Below, in pieces: positions 50,961 to 61,075 of a stretch of DNA of 64,000 bases. Each line of letters opens with the position of its first letter. Positions within the stretch are counted from its first letter, which is position 1. Under the pieces are notes generated by a model. The model was not told where the DNA came from. It saw only the letters and a list, made by a program, of their open reading frames with translations, and did not search any database. The stretch spans positions 186,001-250,000 of the forward strand of contig JAHDVF020000178.1 of NCBI GenBank assembly GCA_022606425.2, in the 5' to 3' direction. Made by a program: the position numbers and the translations under genes. This DNA comes from Lepidostoma basale. Taxonomy: Eukaryota; Arthropoda; Insecta; Trichoptera; Lepidostomatidae.

Positions 50961-51829
50961 TTTTTAGTCATGAGAGCTGCATGTGACACCAGCAATCTGA
51001 TAACCGTTGTTTAACCGTTTCCAAAGATAATATCTTTATAAGTCACACACGTCATCGCTTTTAATTATATAGAAACTAACAACAATTTCATTTATAATAA
51101 ATAAAAAATTAAATCACCTGGCACTAATGAATTATATATCGTAGAATCATTAAAATTCAACCCCCATCATTAGCATTTCATATACAAGCCGAACAAACTT
51201 TGATACAGGTACAATATGGTGGCAGCGTGCTGCCGAAACCGGTCGAAGCCATAAAATCATATGGAATTAAAACTAAATAGGTACATATTATAAAAAAATT
51301 ATATTTTTATTATTGTCATTGTTCTCAATGAAATTCAGCCAATAAATTTCAAATAACAACATAAATAATTCCTAAAAACTCGCCGCTACTCTACGAAACG
51401 ATGGTGCTTTACTGTTTGAACGGAGAGATTACAGACATGAAGATCTAGGGAGATAAAAGTAATAAATAATGATTTATTTTATGTTTATATTTAGTCAATA
51501 TGTTATTAATTTATTTATGGAAGAATTGTTGCATAGAATTAATTGTGAAATAAGGATTTTTTTTTAATTCAGTAGCAATTTATTATTTGACATTCTGGTA
51601 TGTTTCTTGGGGTATCTACTATTGTTAGAGCTTTATCCCTTTAAGAACTAAAGTAAAAAAAAAACATTAAATTAAAAGAAAACAATTTTTATTTCGTACT
51701 AGCTAATACCCGGCATGCGTTACAATGCCTCTGTCAATTATTTTTGTTATTTGTTTGAAGTAGATACCCAATTTCAGATTTATTTTGTGGATGTTGGAGA
51801 TGTCAATTGTTGGCTATGAGGTTCGCAAC
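50961..51829. other. Unassigned spacer with one hammerhead-like remnant
   Basis: No gene. See 51214-51258. The rest is AT-rich. Confidence 0.3.
51214..51258 (+). ncRNA. Hammerhead-like remnant
   Basis: GGCAGC-GT-GCTGCC (perfect six-pair stem), GAAAC, CG, GTC, GAAGCC. The CTGANGA box is degraded to AATATGG, so it is probably inactive. Confidence 0.4.
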
Positions 51830-51955
51830 CCATCGCACCGCGTCTCTAGCAGGAGCCAAATGAGAAGGATGGAGTGCCGCATCGGTTAAAGTGTGGCTGT
51901 CCATTATTTCTGCCTACCCTTTCGGGGAGACGGCGCGATGGTTTGTTAGTAAGTT
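51800..51955 (+). repeat. Chimeric repeat: unknown head joined to the family A 3' end, copy 1
   Basis: GATGTTGGAGATG... leads to GAGGTTCGCAACCCATCGCA, CCGCGTCTCT, GAGAAGGATGGAGTGCCGCA, then at about 51884 family A sequence (GTGTGGCTGTCCATTATTTC, CGGGGAGACGGCGCGATGGT) and a GTTTGTTAGTAAG tail. The head is not found in other family A copies, yet the identical junction recurs at 53283-53427. Confidence 0.7.
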
Positions 51956-52364
51956 AATAATTATTAATGTGATATATATTTTTAATGCATTATCTCAATT
52001 CTTGGTCTATAATGGAAAGCTAGTATTATGTATCGTTGGTCCAGAAGCCAGGCAGCCGGGCCGCGCTGCCTTTGTAAATTCCTTTCACGTAAACGCCTTA
52101 CAAGTCAACACGTGAGGATGTAGCGACAAGCTGCTCAAGCTAATAAACTTGCGAAAGTCGACTTACATGAGATGTGAACAAAATTATATACACTTGAGGA
52201 AGTCCACTAGTGGAGGTTTTTTAGTAGACACTTTATGACATTTAATTCATTTAAAATTTACTTAGAAAATTCATTGTTTTAGCCAAAACACTATGATATT
52301 TTAACATTATTAAATGTTAAAAATTTACTTAAATTTCAGTCATTTGTAACATCTGATAATACTT
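51956..52364. other. Unassigned spacer
   Basis: Nothing recognised. Confidence 0.3.
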
Positions 52365-52404
52365 ATATTGTTTGGCGAAACAGCTGTCACTACAAACTCG
52401 TAAA
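52365..52404 (+). repeat. Fragment of the 11060-type foldback
   Basis: TTTGGCGAAACAGCTGTCAC, then TACAAACTCGT matches one inner arm of the element at 11060-11290, with GAAAC-AGCT-GTC intact but the upstream CTGANGA and stem replaced. Confidence 0.45.
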
Positions 52405-52510
52405 AAATTGTTCTGATACTATACGGAGCGGAGACCTGGACCCTCAAAATGAACACAATAAACCGTATAGAAGCACTTGAAATGTGGCTCCATCGCAGAA
52501 TGTTGATAAT
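52405..52510 (+). pseudogene. Family D thumb fragment
   Basis: ILYGAETWTLKMNTINRIEA then LEMWLHRRMLIIIP, open but short. This is the YG.ETWT ... FE.W..RR pattern of non-LTR RT proteins just upstream of the C-terminal domain. Confidence 0.75.
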
Positions 52511-53081
52511 AATTCCAATTAATTTCAGTTGGATGATAGCGCGAATTAAAAAAAATCTTCTAAAAACATCATTTTTGTATTAATAAACATAAAAAAGTGA
52601 ACAAAAAGCTTAATACCGAACATCGTCACGTTTCAGGTTAGGATGCATAAAAATATTCACCTAAGAGAGCGAGGGAGGGGGGGCACACCTAAAGATGAAG
52701 GAGAAAGAGGTATCGGGGTAGAATAGCATCTAAGGGAATGTGAAGCCTACGGAATAACTCATAATGCATGCATTTTTAACGCAAATTTAGTACCATGCAT
52801 ACAACAAATCTAAATAAGTTAAAATAATAAGTGCCTATTTAAGGCTTCAACAAAGCTTATTTAATTTTAGAAATAAAAAAAAGATAAACCTCAGATGACA
52901 TATTTGAATCGACACGACGGTATTTGATAATACTGTAGAATTTCAACAATAGTATTAACTTAAAAAAAATTACTAGCCAACAATGCAATAGTAAACTAAA
53001 ATACGAAATACAAAGTGATTAAAATGAAGAACCGATTATTTTTACCGATCAATTTAATGTGGAAGTTAAAAACAATTAATA
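52511..53081. other. Unassigned AT-rich spacer
   Basis: Nothing recognised. Confidence 0.3.
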
Positions 53082-53474
53082 TTAACACATTGGCTGCGGG
53101 TACATTTGCGCGCATATTAATACGCGTAGCTTTAAATTGAAAGACAACTATAACATTTAGTTTCACGTATAATTAAAAAAAGTTACAATTGTCTAAAAAT
53201 ATACTTCCAACAATTCATGCCGAGTCCTCGAAAGAGATATTTATACCCTTCCCGCCGACCACTAAGGTATTTATACCCTTAGTGGCGATGAGGTTCGCAA
53301 CCCATCACACCGCGTCTCTCGCGATGGCGAAAAGAGAAGGATGGAGTGCCGCATCGATTAACGTGTGGCAGTCCATTCTTTCAACGGGGAGACGGCGTGA
53401 TTGTTAGATAGTTAGTTAGTTAACCACAATAAACGGGCGTTACAATAATACCCCTCCCTTAAACAATGAGTTAA
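53082..53474. mobile_element. piggyBac-like MITE (TTAA target) containing a nested chimeric repeat
   Basis: TTAA at 53082-53085 and 53471-53474 flank ends CACATTGGCTGCGGG and inverse CTCATTGTTTAAGGG, which share C(A/T)CATTG. TTAA targets and short C-starting ends are piggyBac hallmarks. No transposase frame. A chimeric family A-tailed repeat (about 53283-53427) lies inside. Confidence 0.6.
53283..53427 (+). repeat. Chimeric repeat: unknown head joined to the family A 3' end, copy 2
   Basis: GATGAGGTTCGCAACCCATC, ACACCGCGTCTCTCGCGATG, GAGAAGGATGGAGTGCCGCA, then family A from GTGTGGCAGTCCATTCTTTC to GACGGCGTGATTGTTAGATA and (GTTA)n. Same head and same junction as 51800-51955. The size and LINE-derived tail suggest a SINE mobilised by family A. 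Confidence 0.7.
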
Positions 53475-53476
53475 AG

Positions 53477-53745
53477 GCTTCTTCTTCTTCTTCTTTTCTT
53501 CTTCCTCTGTTGATTCGGTTCGTGATCTGTTTTTATGGCGTCGAGGTCTACTTGGCGAGTTCCCATTAGCACGTTGTTTGCGGCTGCTTGGAGGAGTCTA
53601 TCGTCGCTCATTCGTTCTACGTGGTCGCGCCAGAAGCTTTTCTTTCCCCATCTGACAATATCTTCGGTATCGGAAATTTCACATATTACTGTGTTTCTGA
53701 TTCTGTCCCTCAGTGAGTTAAATGCAATTCGTTTCAATTCAAATT
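53477..53745 (-). pseudogene. Family B-like 3' end, variant
   Basis: The (CTT)n tail at 53478-53500 is followed on the minus strand by frame 53737-53471: SLRDRIRNTVICEISDTEDI, VRWGKKSFWRDHVERMSDDR, LLQAAANNVLMGTRQVDLDA, NQQRKKK. The mid-part matches family B (RDRIRNT.I.EI...EDIVRWG). The C-terminus lacks GRPPKRW, so it is a distinct subfamily. Frame open for 88 codons. Confidence 0.8.
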
Positions 53746-53773
53746 ATGTCAAAAATGGACCTTTAAAGACTAA

Positions 53774-53912
53774 AACTAACTAACTAACCATCACGCCGTT
53801 TTCCCGGGGAGGTAGATTGAGAGGATGTACCGCCACACTGGTTGTCCTGACACCTTTCGAGCTTCCTCTACATTCGTATATCGTAACATGCACGCTCATC
53901 GATTTTCACTGA
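53774..53912 (-). mobile_element. Family A extreme 3' end
   Basis: AACTAACTAACTAACCATCA, CGCCGTTTTCCCGGGGAGG, CTTCCTCTACATTCGTATAT. Truncated at the RRACM region. Confidence 0.8.
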
Positions 53913-54404
53913 AATAAGGAATGCTCTCGCCGACAGTGCCACACCTCCAACAAGAAACTAACAAGGAAAGAGAAAAAATTATGACTGGATAACCGAGTCA
54001 CCATAAATCCACGCAACGTCGGGACAACATACAAAAAAGGCGTTTGTCATCCCCCGTCGTAAAAATCACGAAAAGTGAAGTGGGTAATGTACCGCGGAGC
54101 AAGCTGGGTGTACAGGAGGGTTGAAGGCTGTAGGCGGAGTAGGCTCTACACTGCCGTCAGCGCTGCCATGTAGGGGCCCATATTTTTCTCATTTGGTACT
54201 TAAATTCAAATGTTTACAAAATGTTAGTCTTGCGGGTGAGGCGCAAGCCGCGCGTTGTATAATATTATGGGGTTCCAAAGTTGAATAAATGTGTTCCCAT
54301 ATTTCTGGTAAAATACAATATCTTTAGAAAATACATAAAATGAACGAAGGATAAACATTTTTGAAATTAAACAATAAAGATTTCAATGATTAGAAAACAA
54401 CAAG
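53913..54404. other. Unassigned spacer
   Basis: 53990-54190 is GC-richer with retroelement-like words but no readable frame. Unassigned. Confidence 0.3.
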
Positions 54405-54915
54405 CTATGATGGCAGCGCACAATGGCGTTCTTGTGCCGACCCTTGCGTATGGAAGAGAAACATGGAACTGGCAAAATAATGATAAAACTAGAATTAATG
54501 CAGTAGAAATGAGATCTCTAAGACGAATGTGTGTTTAATTTGTATATGATAGTGTCAAATACAAATATAAGAAGTGAATGCGGTGCGAATGAATGTGTTA
54601 TGAACAAAATAATAAAAGGGTCGTTAAGTGGGTTATGGCACATGGAAAGAAAGAGTGAAATCAGAATGGTGAAGAAGGAATATGTAAACAAAGTGAATGG
54701 AGCTAGAAATAGAGGAAGGCCGAGGAAACCGTAGCACAATCAATACAATTAGATATTAAATGTCGGTCACGTGAGAAGTGGGAGAAATCGACGTGCATCC
54801 ATGACACGATGAATGAACGTAGAGGAAGTGAGATAAGTATATCAGTACAGAACAGTATGGCGGTCTATTCTTTCTGCCAACCTCTCCGAGGGGACAGCGT
54901 GATGATTAGTAAATT
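54405..54915 (+). mobile_element. Family A copy
   Basis: Plus strand. It runs from HNGVLVPTLAYGRETWNWQN through an NIRSECGANECVMNKIIKGS region and MVKKEYVNKVNGARNRGRPR to a degenerate tail. GTTTAATTT introduces a stop after RRMC. The end GGGACAGCGTGATGATTAG has no clean GTTA array. Confidence 0.85.
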
Positions 54916-54950
54916 AGAAAACAACAACAACAAAACAGCCACGAATACCA

Positions 54951-55879
54951 GGGGTGTTAGTTGAAGTTTGCCGGTTTTTTCAATAAAGAAAACGCTTAAT
55001 TCTCAAGGGAATCTCAAATTTTCTTTTATTCAAAGTATTGACCATCGGATTCTATACATTTTGCCCATCTTTGAGGCAAATCATGGATACCATTCCAAAA
55101 AAAAAATATTCTCTTTCGAGGCAAACCTTTCGACGAGCCATTTTTCGACTTTTTCAAAATTGGCAAAGCGCTGCTCTGCGAGTGAGTGTCCCATCGATGC
55201 GAAAAGGTGATAGTCGGACGGGGCAAGGTCTGGAGAGTACGGCGGGTGCAATAATATTTACCAATTCAATGCTTTGAGAGTGTTCTTCACTTCAGCATTT
55301 CACAAATGGTTTTTCGATTTTCAATTTGTCTCTCGTTCATTTAGTGTGGTACCCATTTTCCATACTTTTGGATCTTTCCCATGGCTTTTAAACGTTAGAA
55401 AATTGCTCCTCGGGTCACATTAAGTGTTTGGGCCAATTGTTGTTGCGATTGGGTTGGGTCTTCATCCAATAACGCCTGCAATTCCTCGTATTCGAACTTT
55501 TTCGTTGCACCAGGATGTTCATTGTCTGTTAAATCGAAATCTCCACTTTTAAATTGACGAAACCATGTCTCACATGTTTTAATCACTGGAGCATGTTCAC
55601 CATAAGTTTCTACCAGCAACCGATGAGCTTCAACTGCTTTTTTCTTTTGATGAAATAAGAAAAGCAACGAATGCCGCAAATGCGATTTACTTGGAACGAA
55701 ACTCGACATATTCACTGAGGTAAACAACTATGACACTATTATTTTGGCAGAATGTCACTTGTGTATTTTTGAAGGTTAATGTCCATAGAAAAATATGACA
55801 TAGATGCCAAATCATAGAAATGTATAAATATCTCTAGCGACATCTATGAGTAAAACCGGCAAACTTCAACTAACACCCA
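54951..55879 (-). mobile_element. Mariner with both terminal repeats, internally deleted (929 bp)
   Basis: Termini GGGTGTTAGTTGAAGTTTGC (left) and its inverse (right, ending about 55879) are intact. The right flank is TA and the left flank CA, a mutated TA. The minus frame 55727-55395 encodes the N-terminal helix-turn-helix region (KSHLRHSLLFLFHQKKKA, ETWFRQFKSGDFDLTDNEHP, QQLAQTLNVTRGAIF). The frame then breaks, and the C-terminal YSPDLAPSDYHLFASMGHSL region reappears at about 55215-55230. The first and second catalytic Asp regions are deleted. This is an internally deleted, non-autonomous copy. Confidence 0.9.
55395..55727 (-). pseudogene. Mariner transposase N-terminal DNA-binding domain
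   Basis: 110 codons open. MSSFVPSKSHLRHSLLFLFH begins a mariner-like N-terminus, followed by the paired-like helix-turn-helix and the GRPR-less linker TKKFEYEELQALLDEDPTQS. The start is most likely the internal MSSF rather than the upstream Met. The frame ends before the catalytic domain. Confidence 0.85.
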
Positions 55880-56440
55880 TATGTAGAAGCAGACGTTACA
55901 ATTTAAAAAAGGATTTAGAACATTTTGAGATTGCCAGCAGACAAATTTCATGGCTAAGAGACTAATTAGAGACAGTACTGGCTAGAAACTCTCCAAGAAA
56001 TATTTGACACCAATGATGATAAGTACGTGTATAATTTTTTTCTATTGTTAGTTAATCTATTATACGTTAAGGAAACATGATAGGACAATGAAAGAAGAAG
56101 AAGAATCAGCATTATCTTTCCTTTAAATTAAAAAAAAACGTTCGAATATTTCAAACTGAGGAATATTTAATATGGCATAATTTGAAACAACAGAGCCTTG
56201 GAAAGCGAAACATATACAAAACTAAATTATAAAACTAACATTAAACATAATTTTCCTCGAAGACAAATATTAATCATGGAACTTGAAATATTTAATATAG
56301 AGAATAATAATCAGAACAAAACATATTTTACTAACATTTCAGAAGATACATATTTTTTGTCATCTAATAGTTAAATAAAATAAAAATAGTACTCTGGGGA
56401 AATAACGTGATAGAAATTGATTATTTTGTTTTTTGAGATC
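55880..56440. other. Unassigned spacer
   Basis: AT-rich. Contains a (GAA) run at about 56092-56104. No gene. Confidence 0.3.
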
Positions 56441-56794
56441 TTGGGAAAATCCGTGTAATCGTCGTTCTGGACCGACGTTTCGGAGATCGTTGCAGTCTCC
56501 ATCTTCAGGATGGTTATAAATGTATGGCGGGTAATGAATGCTTTACTCATTCTGCGCTGTGCCGTGTCGCCGGCAATGTGAGAGCGAAGGGGACATTCGA
56601 GCTTTGTTCTCGGAGCTAGTTAGCACGCGGTGATGAGTCATTCCCGGGCGATACGTCTCTATACTATCATCGATACTCGGGCTGCGATACGCATTTCTCG
56701 CCAAAAACATATTGCTACCAACCGTGAATATCTACGCAAAATTTTCATCATTTAACAATCGACACCAATATTTTCTTCTCAGTCGTATTTCTCA
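56441..56794 (-). repeat. Relative of the 8222 foldback, single arm with hammerhead-like site
   Basis: On the minus strand 56516-56469 reads CTGAAGA (56508-56502), T, GGAGA-CTGCAACGA-TCTCC, GAAAC (56481-56477), GTC, GGTCC. All invariant bases are present. ACGT gives no loop, so helix III could form only between two molecules. ACATATTGCTACCAACCGTG at about 56738 is shared in inverse with 8165-8195. Confidence 0.55.
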
Positions 56795-57590
56795 TGATTG
56801 AGGGTCGTATCCATTCTGTAAACCAGTGCTCCGCAACCGGTGTGCCGCGGCACACTGGTGTACCGTGAGCCGGATGCAGGTGTGCCGCGGTCAAATACAT
56901 AAACAATAAAAATATTTAGTTATAGTCGGAAGTCGTGAATTGCGAAGGGGTCGACTTTTTCGTAAATCAGCTCAGGAGACGTTGGTGACCTCTTTTATTT
57001 TTGTTTTTTTAGCTCATTCAGCTTTTTAGTGAAAATCTGACGGGATATTTTTTGTTGGCTTTTTTAGGCCATTCGTGAAAAATCGAACATTCGATTTTCC
57101 CGAATGAGCTAAAAAAAAAGTCACCAACATCTCTGCTGAGCTGATTAACGCACACGCCCAGACTGAATTTTAGCTTTAAGTGTGCCGTGGAATTCTAGGA
57201 AGAACTTAGATGTGCCGTATGTGAGAAAAGGTTGCGGAGCACTGCTGTAAACCATTGACCGTGACACGCAATGCGCTCCTGTCACCCGCCAGTCTCCAGG
57301 CTGTAGCTAATGAAAGACCAGTCAGCTCCCGGATTTGATCGGATCAGCGACTCGGTGGTCGCCTTCTCTCCACTTTGCCCATGATGATGAGCTATTCAAG
57401 GTTGTCCTGATCTCTCCAGGCTGTGTCCAAAATATGTTAACACTCTCTGAGAGCACATCCGCGAGAGGCTTGCGATGATACCTAGCTGGTCAATGATCGA
57501 CTCGTTTGTTCTTCTTGCCGTCTAGGGTATACGCAGCATTTGCCGCCAACACCACATCTCAAAAACATCAATTTTGGACCTAACTAAAAC
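56795..57590 (-). pseudogene. Non-LTR C-terminal fragment interrupted by a hAT MITE
   Basis: Minus strand: YTLDGKKNKRVDH, then LADVLSESVNIFWTQPGE, NSSSSWAKWRE/GKVERRRPPSR, SDQIREL, TGLSLATACRLAGDRSAL then RVTVNG and MDTTLNHEK across the hAT insertion (56824-57244). The GK.E.RRPP.R...DQI..LTGL....A.RLA.DR..WR pattern is a non-LTR C-terminus, here decayed. No other copy in the window. Confidence 0.7.
56824..57244. mobile_element. hAT-type MITE with perfect 8-bp target duplication
   Basis: Termini CAGTGCTCCGCAACC and its exact inverse, flanked by CTGTAAAC at 56816-56823 and 57245-57252. Body 421 bp without a transposase frame. It contains an internal inverted repeat (ATCAGCTCAGGAGACGTTGG near 56967 against its inverse near 57125). 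Inserted in a non-LTR fragment. Confidence 0.92.
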
Positions 57591-58254
57591 ACAACCAGTG
57601 AATGTGATTTATCAGACTTTTACAGCCTTTAATACTAAAAAATAAATATATTTTCTTGATAGAGGAACCTACTTACATATTGGACATATTTGATATACTA
57701 TGCACGAAAAAATTACACGAAACGCGCGTGCGTGTAGGACTCCCTTAAATAAGTAGTGGGTTGCGTGAGTGCGGTGGGTCCATCTGCTGAATGAGTAGGA
57801 TCATCGGGAAATGAAATGGATGATGGCGGTGAAAACTGTATGCACGTACGGAGAAAACATAAAACCGCATTTATGGGACTGACACGGGTACGACCAGGTG
57901 AACTTCTTATAACAGAGACACAAGAAATAGTAAAACATGAAATTGTCCATAATAAAGGGGGAAGGAAGTATTCATATTCATATATCCGTTCTACGTCATT
58001 CCCTGAAATATATAATAACATACAACTTTTTTAGTACGGGCAACCCTCCCGTCATACGGTATTCAACAACACGGATTCGCTCTAACTCGATCATAAATTT
58101 CTTTTCCACGGTATCCAACTCATCATTCATTTTCTGTGTAATTATTGCATTAATTTTAAATAATTTAGTGTAAGATTAAATTTAACAAAACCTAGAATCT
58201 TTTCTATTAAATGAAGCCCGATCCGCTGAAAGAAGTCGAAAGTTCATAAAGAAG
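57591..58254. other. Unassigned spacer
   Basis: 57720-57900 is GC-richer with short frames on both strands lacking motifs. Confidence 0.3.
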
Positions 58255-58640
58255 CTGTAAATGAGTTCGCAGTTAGATTGTTCTCCAACAGATGAAAAAG
58301 CATCTGAAGTTACTCGACAGTGTAAAAACAAGGAAACTGAAATACCTTGGTCACGTAAGGAGAGGAGAACAATACCAATACCTACAACTGATAATTCAGG
58401 GAAAAATACCAGGTAGAAGAGGACCAGGTCGGAGAAGAATCTCCTGGCTGCACAATTTAAGACAATGGTTCAGATGTAGCACCACATCGCTGTTCAGGGC
58501 CTCAGTAAACAAGGTGGAAATAGACCTGATTGAAGTGGGCGATACCCGTGCAGAGGAGACGGCACTTAGAAAAGAAGAAGAAATGTTGCTGTTCTTGCTG
58601 TGTTATTTATGTAAGCTAATTTTTGTTTAATGTATGGTAT
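58255..58640 (+). pseudogene. Family D 3' end, well preserved
   Basis: Frame 58292-58630 (112 codons): MKKHLKLLDSVKTRKLKYLG, HVRRGEQYQYLQLIIQGKIP, GRRGPGRRRISWLHNLRQWF, RCSTTSLFRASVNKVEIDLI, then GDTRAEETALRKEEEM covering the (GAA)-type tail. This is the non-LTR C-terminal domain (LGH, GKI, GRRRISWL, LFRA). The true stop seems lost into the tail. Confidence 0.85.
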
Positions 58641-59137
58641 ATATATGTTTTAAATAACTTATATTAGTTTGTATATGCATTTAAGACTAGCGAAATTCTG
58701 AAAAGGGCGAAAAATACCTCGAGAGATCTTTTTTTATGTGATGGGGGCATTAGAGTCCAGCGCAACGGAACAGCATTTTAAAGCGCAATCTAAACTCCAC
58801 GGGAACATTTCACAAATCATCCTCAAAGGAAATCTATCCGATACAAAGGCCACTGAACGGGAATTCTCGAACGATTCGTATAAAAAGGATTTTTTGCGGG
58901 ATGCACGGAAACACCCCTTGCTTTATGGGATAGAGCGAATTTAGCGGGTGGACCAGGCCAGACACGACAGGCACCCTACCCTTCCAAGGAAGATAAATAC
59001 CCCGATTATAAATTATACGGCGATCGAAGAAAATAATATCATAAAAACACTATGGACCAGAAGATGGCCGAGAGTTGTCGTAATAGGAAGAAACTGAAAC
59101 AAACTATGAAAAAGTCCATATGAACAACAAACAAATA
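58641..59137. other. Unassigned spacer with a 68-codon frame
   Basis: 58738-58944 is open (MMGALESSATEQHFKAQ ...) and of balanced composition, but I recognise nothing in it. A host exon, conserved non-coding DNA or chance are all possible. Confidence 0.25.
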
Positions 59138-59715
59138 AAACCATCACGCTGTTTCCACGAAGGGGAAGGCAAAGAGAATGGACTGCCACACTACTCGATT
59201 CTGACACACCTCTCTAAGTTCCTCCACATTCATACAGCAAATCATACACGCTCGTCGATTCTTCCGACTTCTAACATGGCCAACTTTTAAAATTTGATTA
59301 ATCTGGTCATGCAAAGTTTTTCTCGGTCTCCCACGACTCCGTTCTCCATTCACACCGTTAACGTATACATTCTCAACCATTCTTCCTTCATCCACGCGTT
59401 CCATATGTCCAAACCAACGCAGTGATCATTTCATAATTTTGTTCGTAATACCTTTTTCAAATCTACATTCCTTCCTTATATCATATTCGTGAAAGTACAT
59501 TCAGAAGACAAATGCTCTTGATTTTGGAGAGTATGTTGTATTCCTAATGTCGAACCCTCATGCGTTCCTGGTATTATATATTTATTATATTTTACCTGTT
59601 CCCAATAGATGGCTTAAACTATAATAATATAATAATTGTTTATAATATCTTTTGAGAAAATAAACTGATTTGATTGATTGATTGATCAGCATTTGAAATT
59701 GAATCATTTAATTAT
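59138..59715 (-). mobile_element. Family A copy interrupted by family N
   Basis: Minus frame 59404-59144: MERVDEGRMVENVYVNGVNG, ERSRGRPRKTLHDQINQILK, VGHVRSRKNRRACMI, FAFPFVETA, 86 codons open. Family A continues to TTCCTTATATC at about 59482 and resumes after 59685 with ATCAGCATTTGAAATTG. It belongs to the GTT-tail subfamily (tail AACAAACAAATAAAA, degenerate). Confidence 0.87.
59485..59686 (+). mobile_element. Family N 3' end inside family A
   Basis: ATTCGTGAAAGTACATTCAG, TAATGTCGAACC, ATGCGTTCCTGGTATTATAT, AATAAACTGATTTGATTGAT. This is the family N UTR with a GATT-rich tail. At most ATCA is duplicated at the ends. Confidence 0.85.
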
Positions 59716-60204
59716 TGACAAAAACATCCTTATTCTATAAGTTTTAATGTACCATATATCAAATAATTTTAGAATAATAGTTTAATAAATACCCTAGCAG
59801 TGAGAAATATGTCAATCTCATAAAAAATACAAAACTTTTTTTGTAAACGTACGTTTTCATAAATATTGAAATCTAAAATTGTTTTTTTTTCATATAACGT
59901 GTTCACAACCATTTTCAAATTCCGATAGAGTCTTATTTACAGAGTAAGGGACAGGTGTGGGACTGAGCAAATATAGACTTACCTGCCTTAGGTAAACACA
60001 TTATGTACAACGAGTATCAAAACCGACTTTTGCATTTTTATCTCTGAAAAATAATGCAAGCATTCATAAATGACGGAATGCGCACATCTGTATATTGCCT
60101 CAACAGGAAACAGAAGACTAAAATTCAGTACACAAGATACAAAATTATCATCTGTTTATGTAAATATTACCAACATATCAGGGGCGTTCAGTTTCACTAG
60201 CTAT
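59716..60204. other. Unassigned AT-rich spacer
   Basis: Nothing recognised. Confidence 0.3.
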
Positions 60205-60330
60205 TATATAATAACAATAAATTGAACGATTTATATAGCGCCGTTTCTATGAATTAATCATCTCAATGGCACTGTGGAGAATGCTCTAGAAAATACTCCA
60301 CGTTCCAAACTATAATAGTTATAAAACATA
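60205..60330 (-). mobile_element. Family I 3' UTR
   Basis: ATTTATATAGCGCCGTTTCT, then ATGAATTAATCATCTCAATG and GAAAATACTCCACGTTCCAA. Matches the inverse of 25590-25690 and extends into the sequence shared with 40835-40893. Confidence 0.7.
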
Positions 60331-60344
60331 CATACTTATTTATT

Positions 60345-60790
60345 GTTTCTGGAGCAATGATGTAAAATTCCATATTAAATCATTAATATGAATGAAAACG
60401 TCTATCTTCTAGGAGTTTTATTATATTTTAGATGGAATGACATGTCTCGCCCTTCTAATGCGTTTGCTCCAACTAATATGGGAAAAATTGAGGGGCAGCG
60501 TGGTCCTGGTAGAAGGCAAACCTCTTGGATGTGCGACATAAAAGACTAGACCGGGATGAGACATGTGGGGGAGCTGTTCCGGGTTGCGCAAGATAGAGAA
60601 GCCTTCGCCGGAGTGATTGCCGTCGGGAGGACCTGATACGGCACGCGAAGAAGAGAATAATGCATTATCAAATGTTTAAACATTTGATAATGCCTTAGAA
60701 GGGCGAAATATGTCATTTCATCTATAATATAATAAAACTCCTAGAAGACAGACGCTTTCATTCGCATTAATCATAAATATTTAGTATGAG
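60345..60790. repeat. Family M foldback with a family D insertion at its centre
   Basis: The left arm 60345-60464 and right arm 60658-60790 are inverted copies (GAATGAAAACGTCTATCTTC against its inverse). The right-arm centre, 60662-60693, is a perfect 32-base palindrome. Next to it the right arm reads TGATAAT-GCC...GGC-GAAAT-ATGTC (60685-60715), a degenerate hammerhead-like core. The family D fragment 60465-60657 is flanked by TAATGCGTT (60456-60464) and TAATGCATT (60658-60666). Confidence 0.8.
60465..60657 (+). pseudogene. Family D 3' end nested in the foldback
   Basis: GKIEGQRGPGRRQTSWMCDI-type reading, then HVGELFRVAQDREAFAGVIA and a CGAAGAAGAG tail, with one frameshift. Target duplication 8 of 9 bases. 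Confidence 0.8.
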
Positions 60791-60829
60791 GGCTGCGCCT
60801 GACCCAGTCGATAAACATTTACATTAAGA

Positions 60830-61075
60830 TAAGAAAATTTTAAAATATAGGTTTTAAGTCTCGATCAAAACACTGACGTGTTTTCAATGCACTTGAGGTC
60901 TGCAGGGAGATTATACCAGGCTGAAGGACCGGCTACCGCTAAGGCTCGTTCGCCAAAGTTTGTACGAGGACAGAATTTCGGGAATCCGCACACCGCAAGA
61001 CATTGCTGATCGCAATGTAGACTGCCTAGCATTCCGGTTCTTAGTGATGCAGAGTTTCAATCACTGCACTGAATG
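60830..61075 (-). pseudogene. Family I (CR1/L2-type) C-terminus
   Basis: The reverse complement reads LAVAGPSAWYNLPADLKCIE, then a frameshift and SRLKT. Matches 25395-25480. No tail on the left side. Confidence 0.75.
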
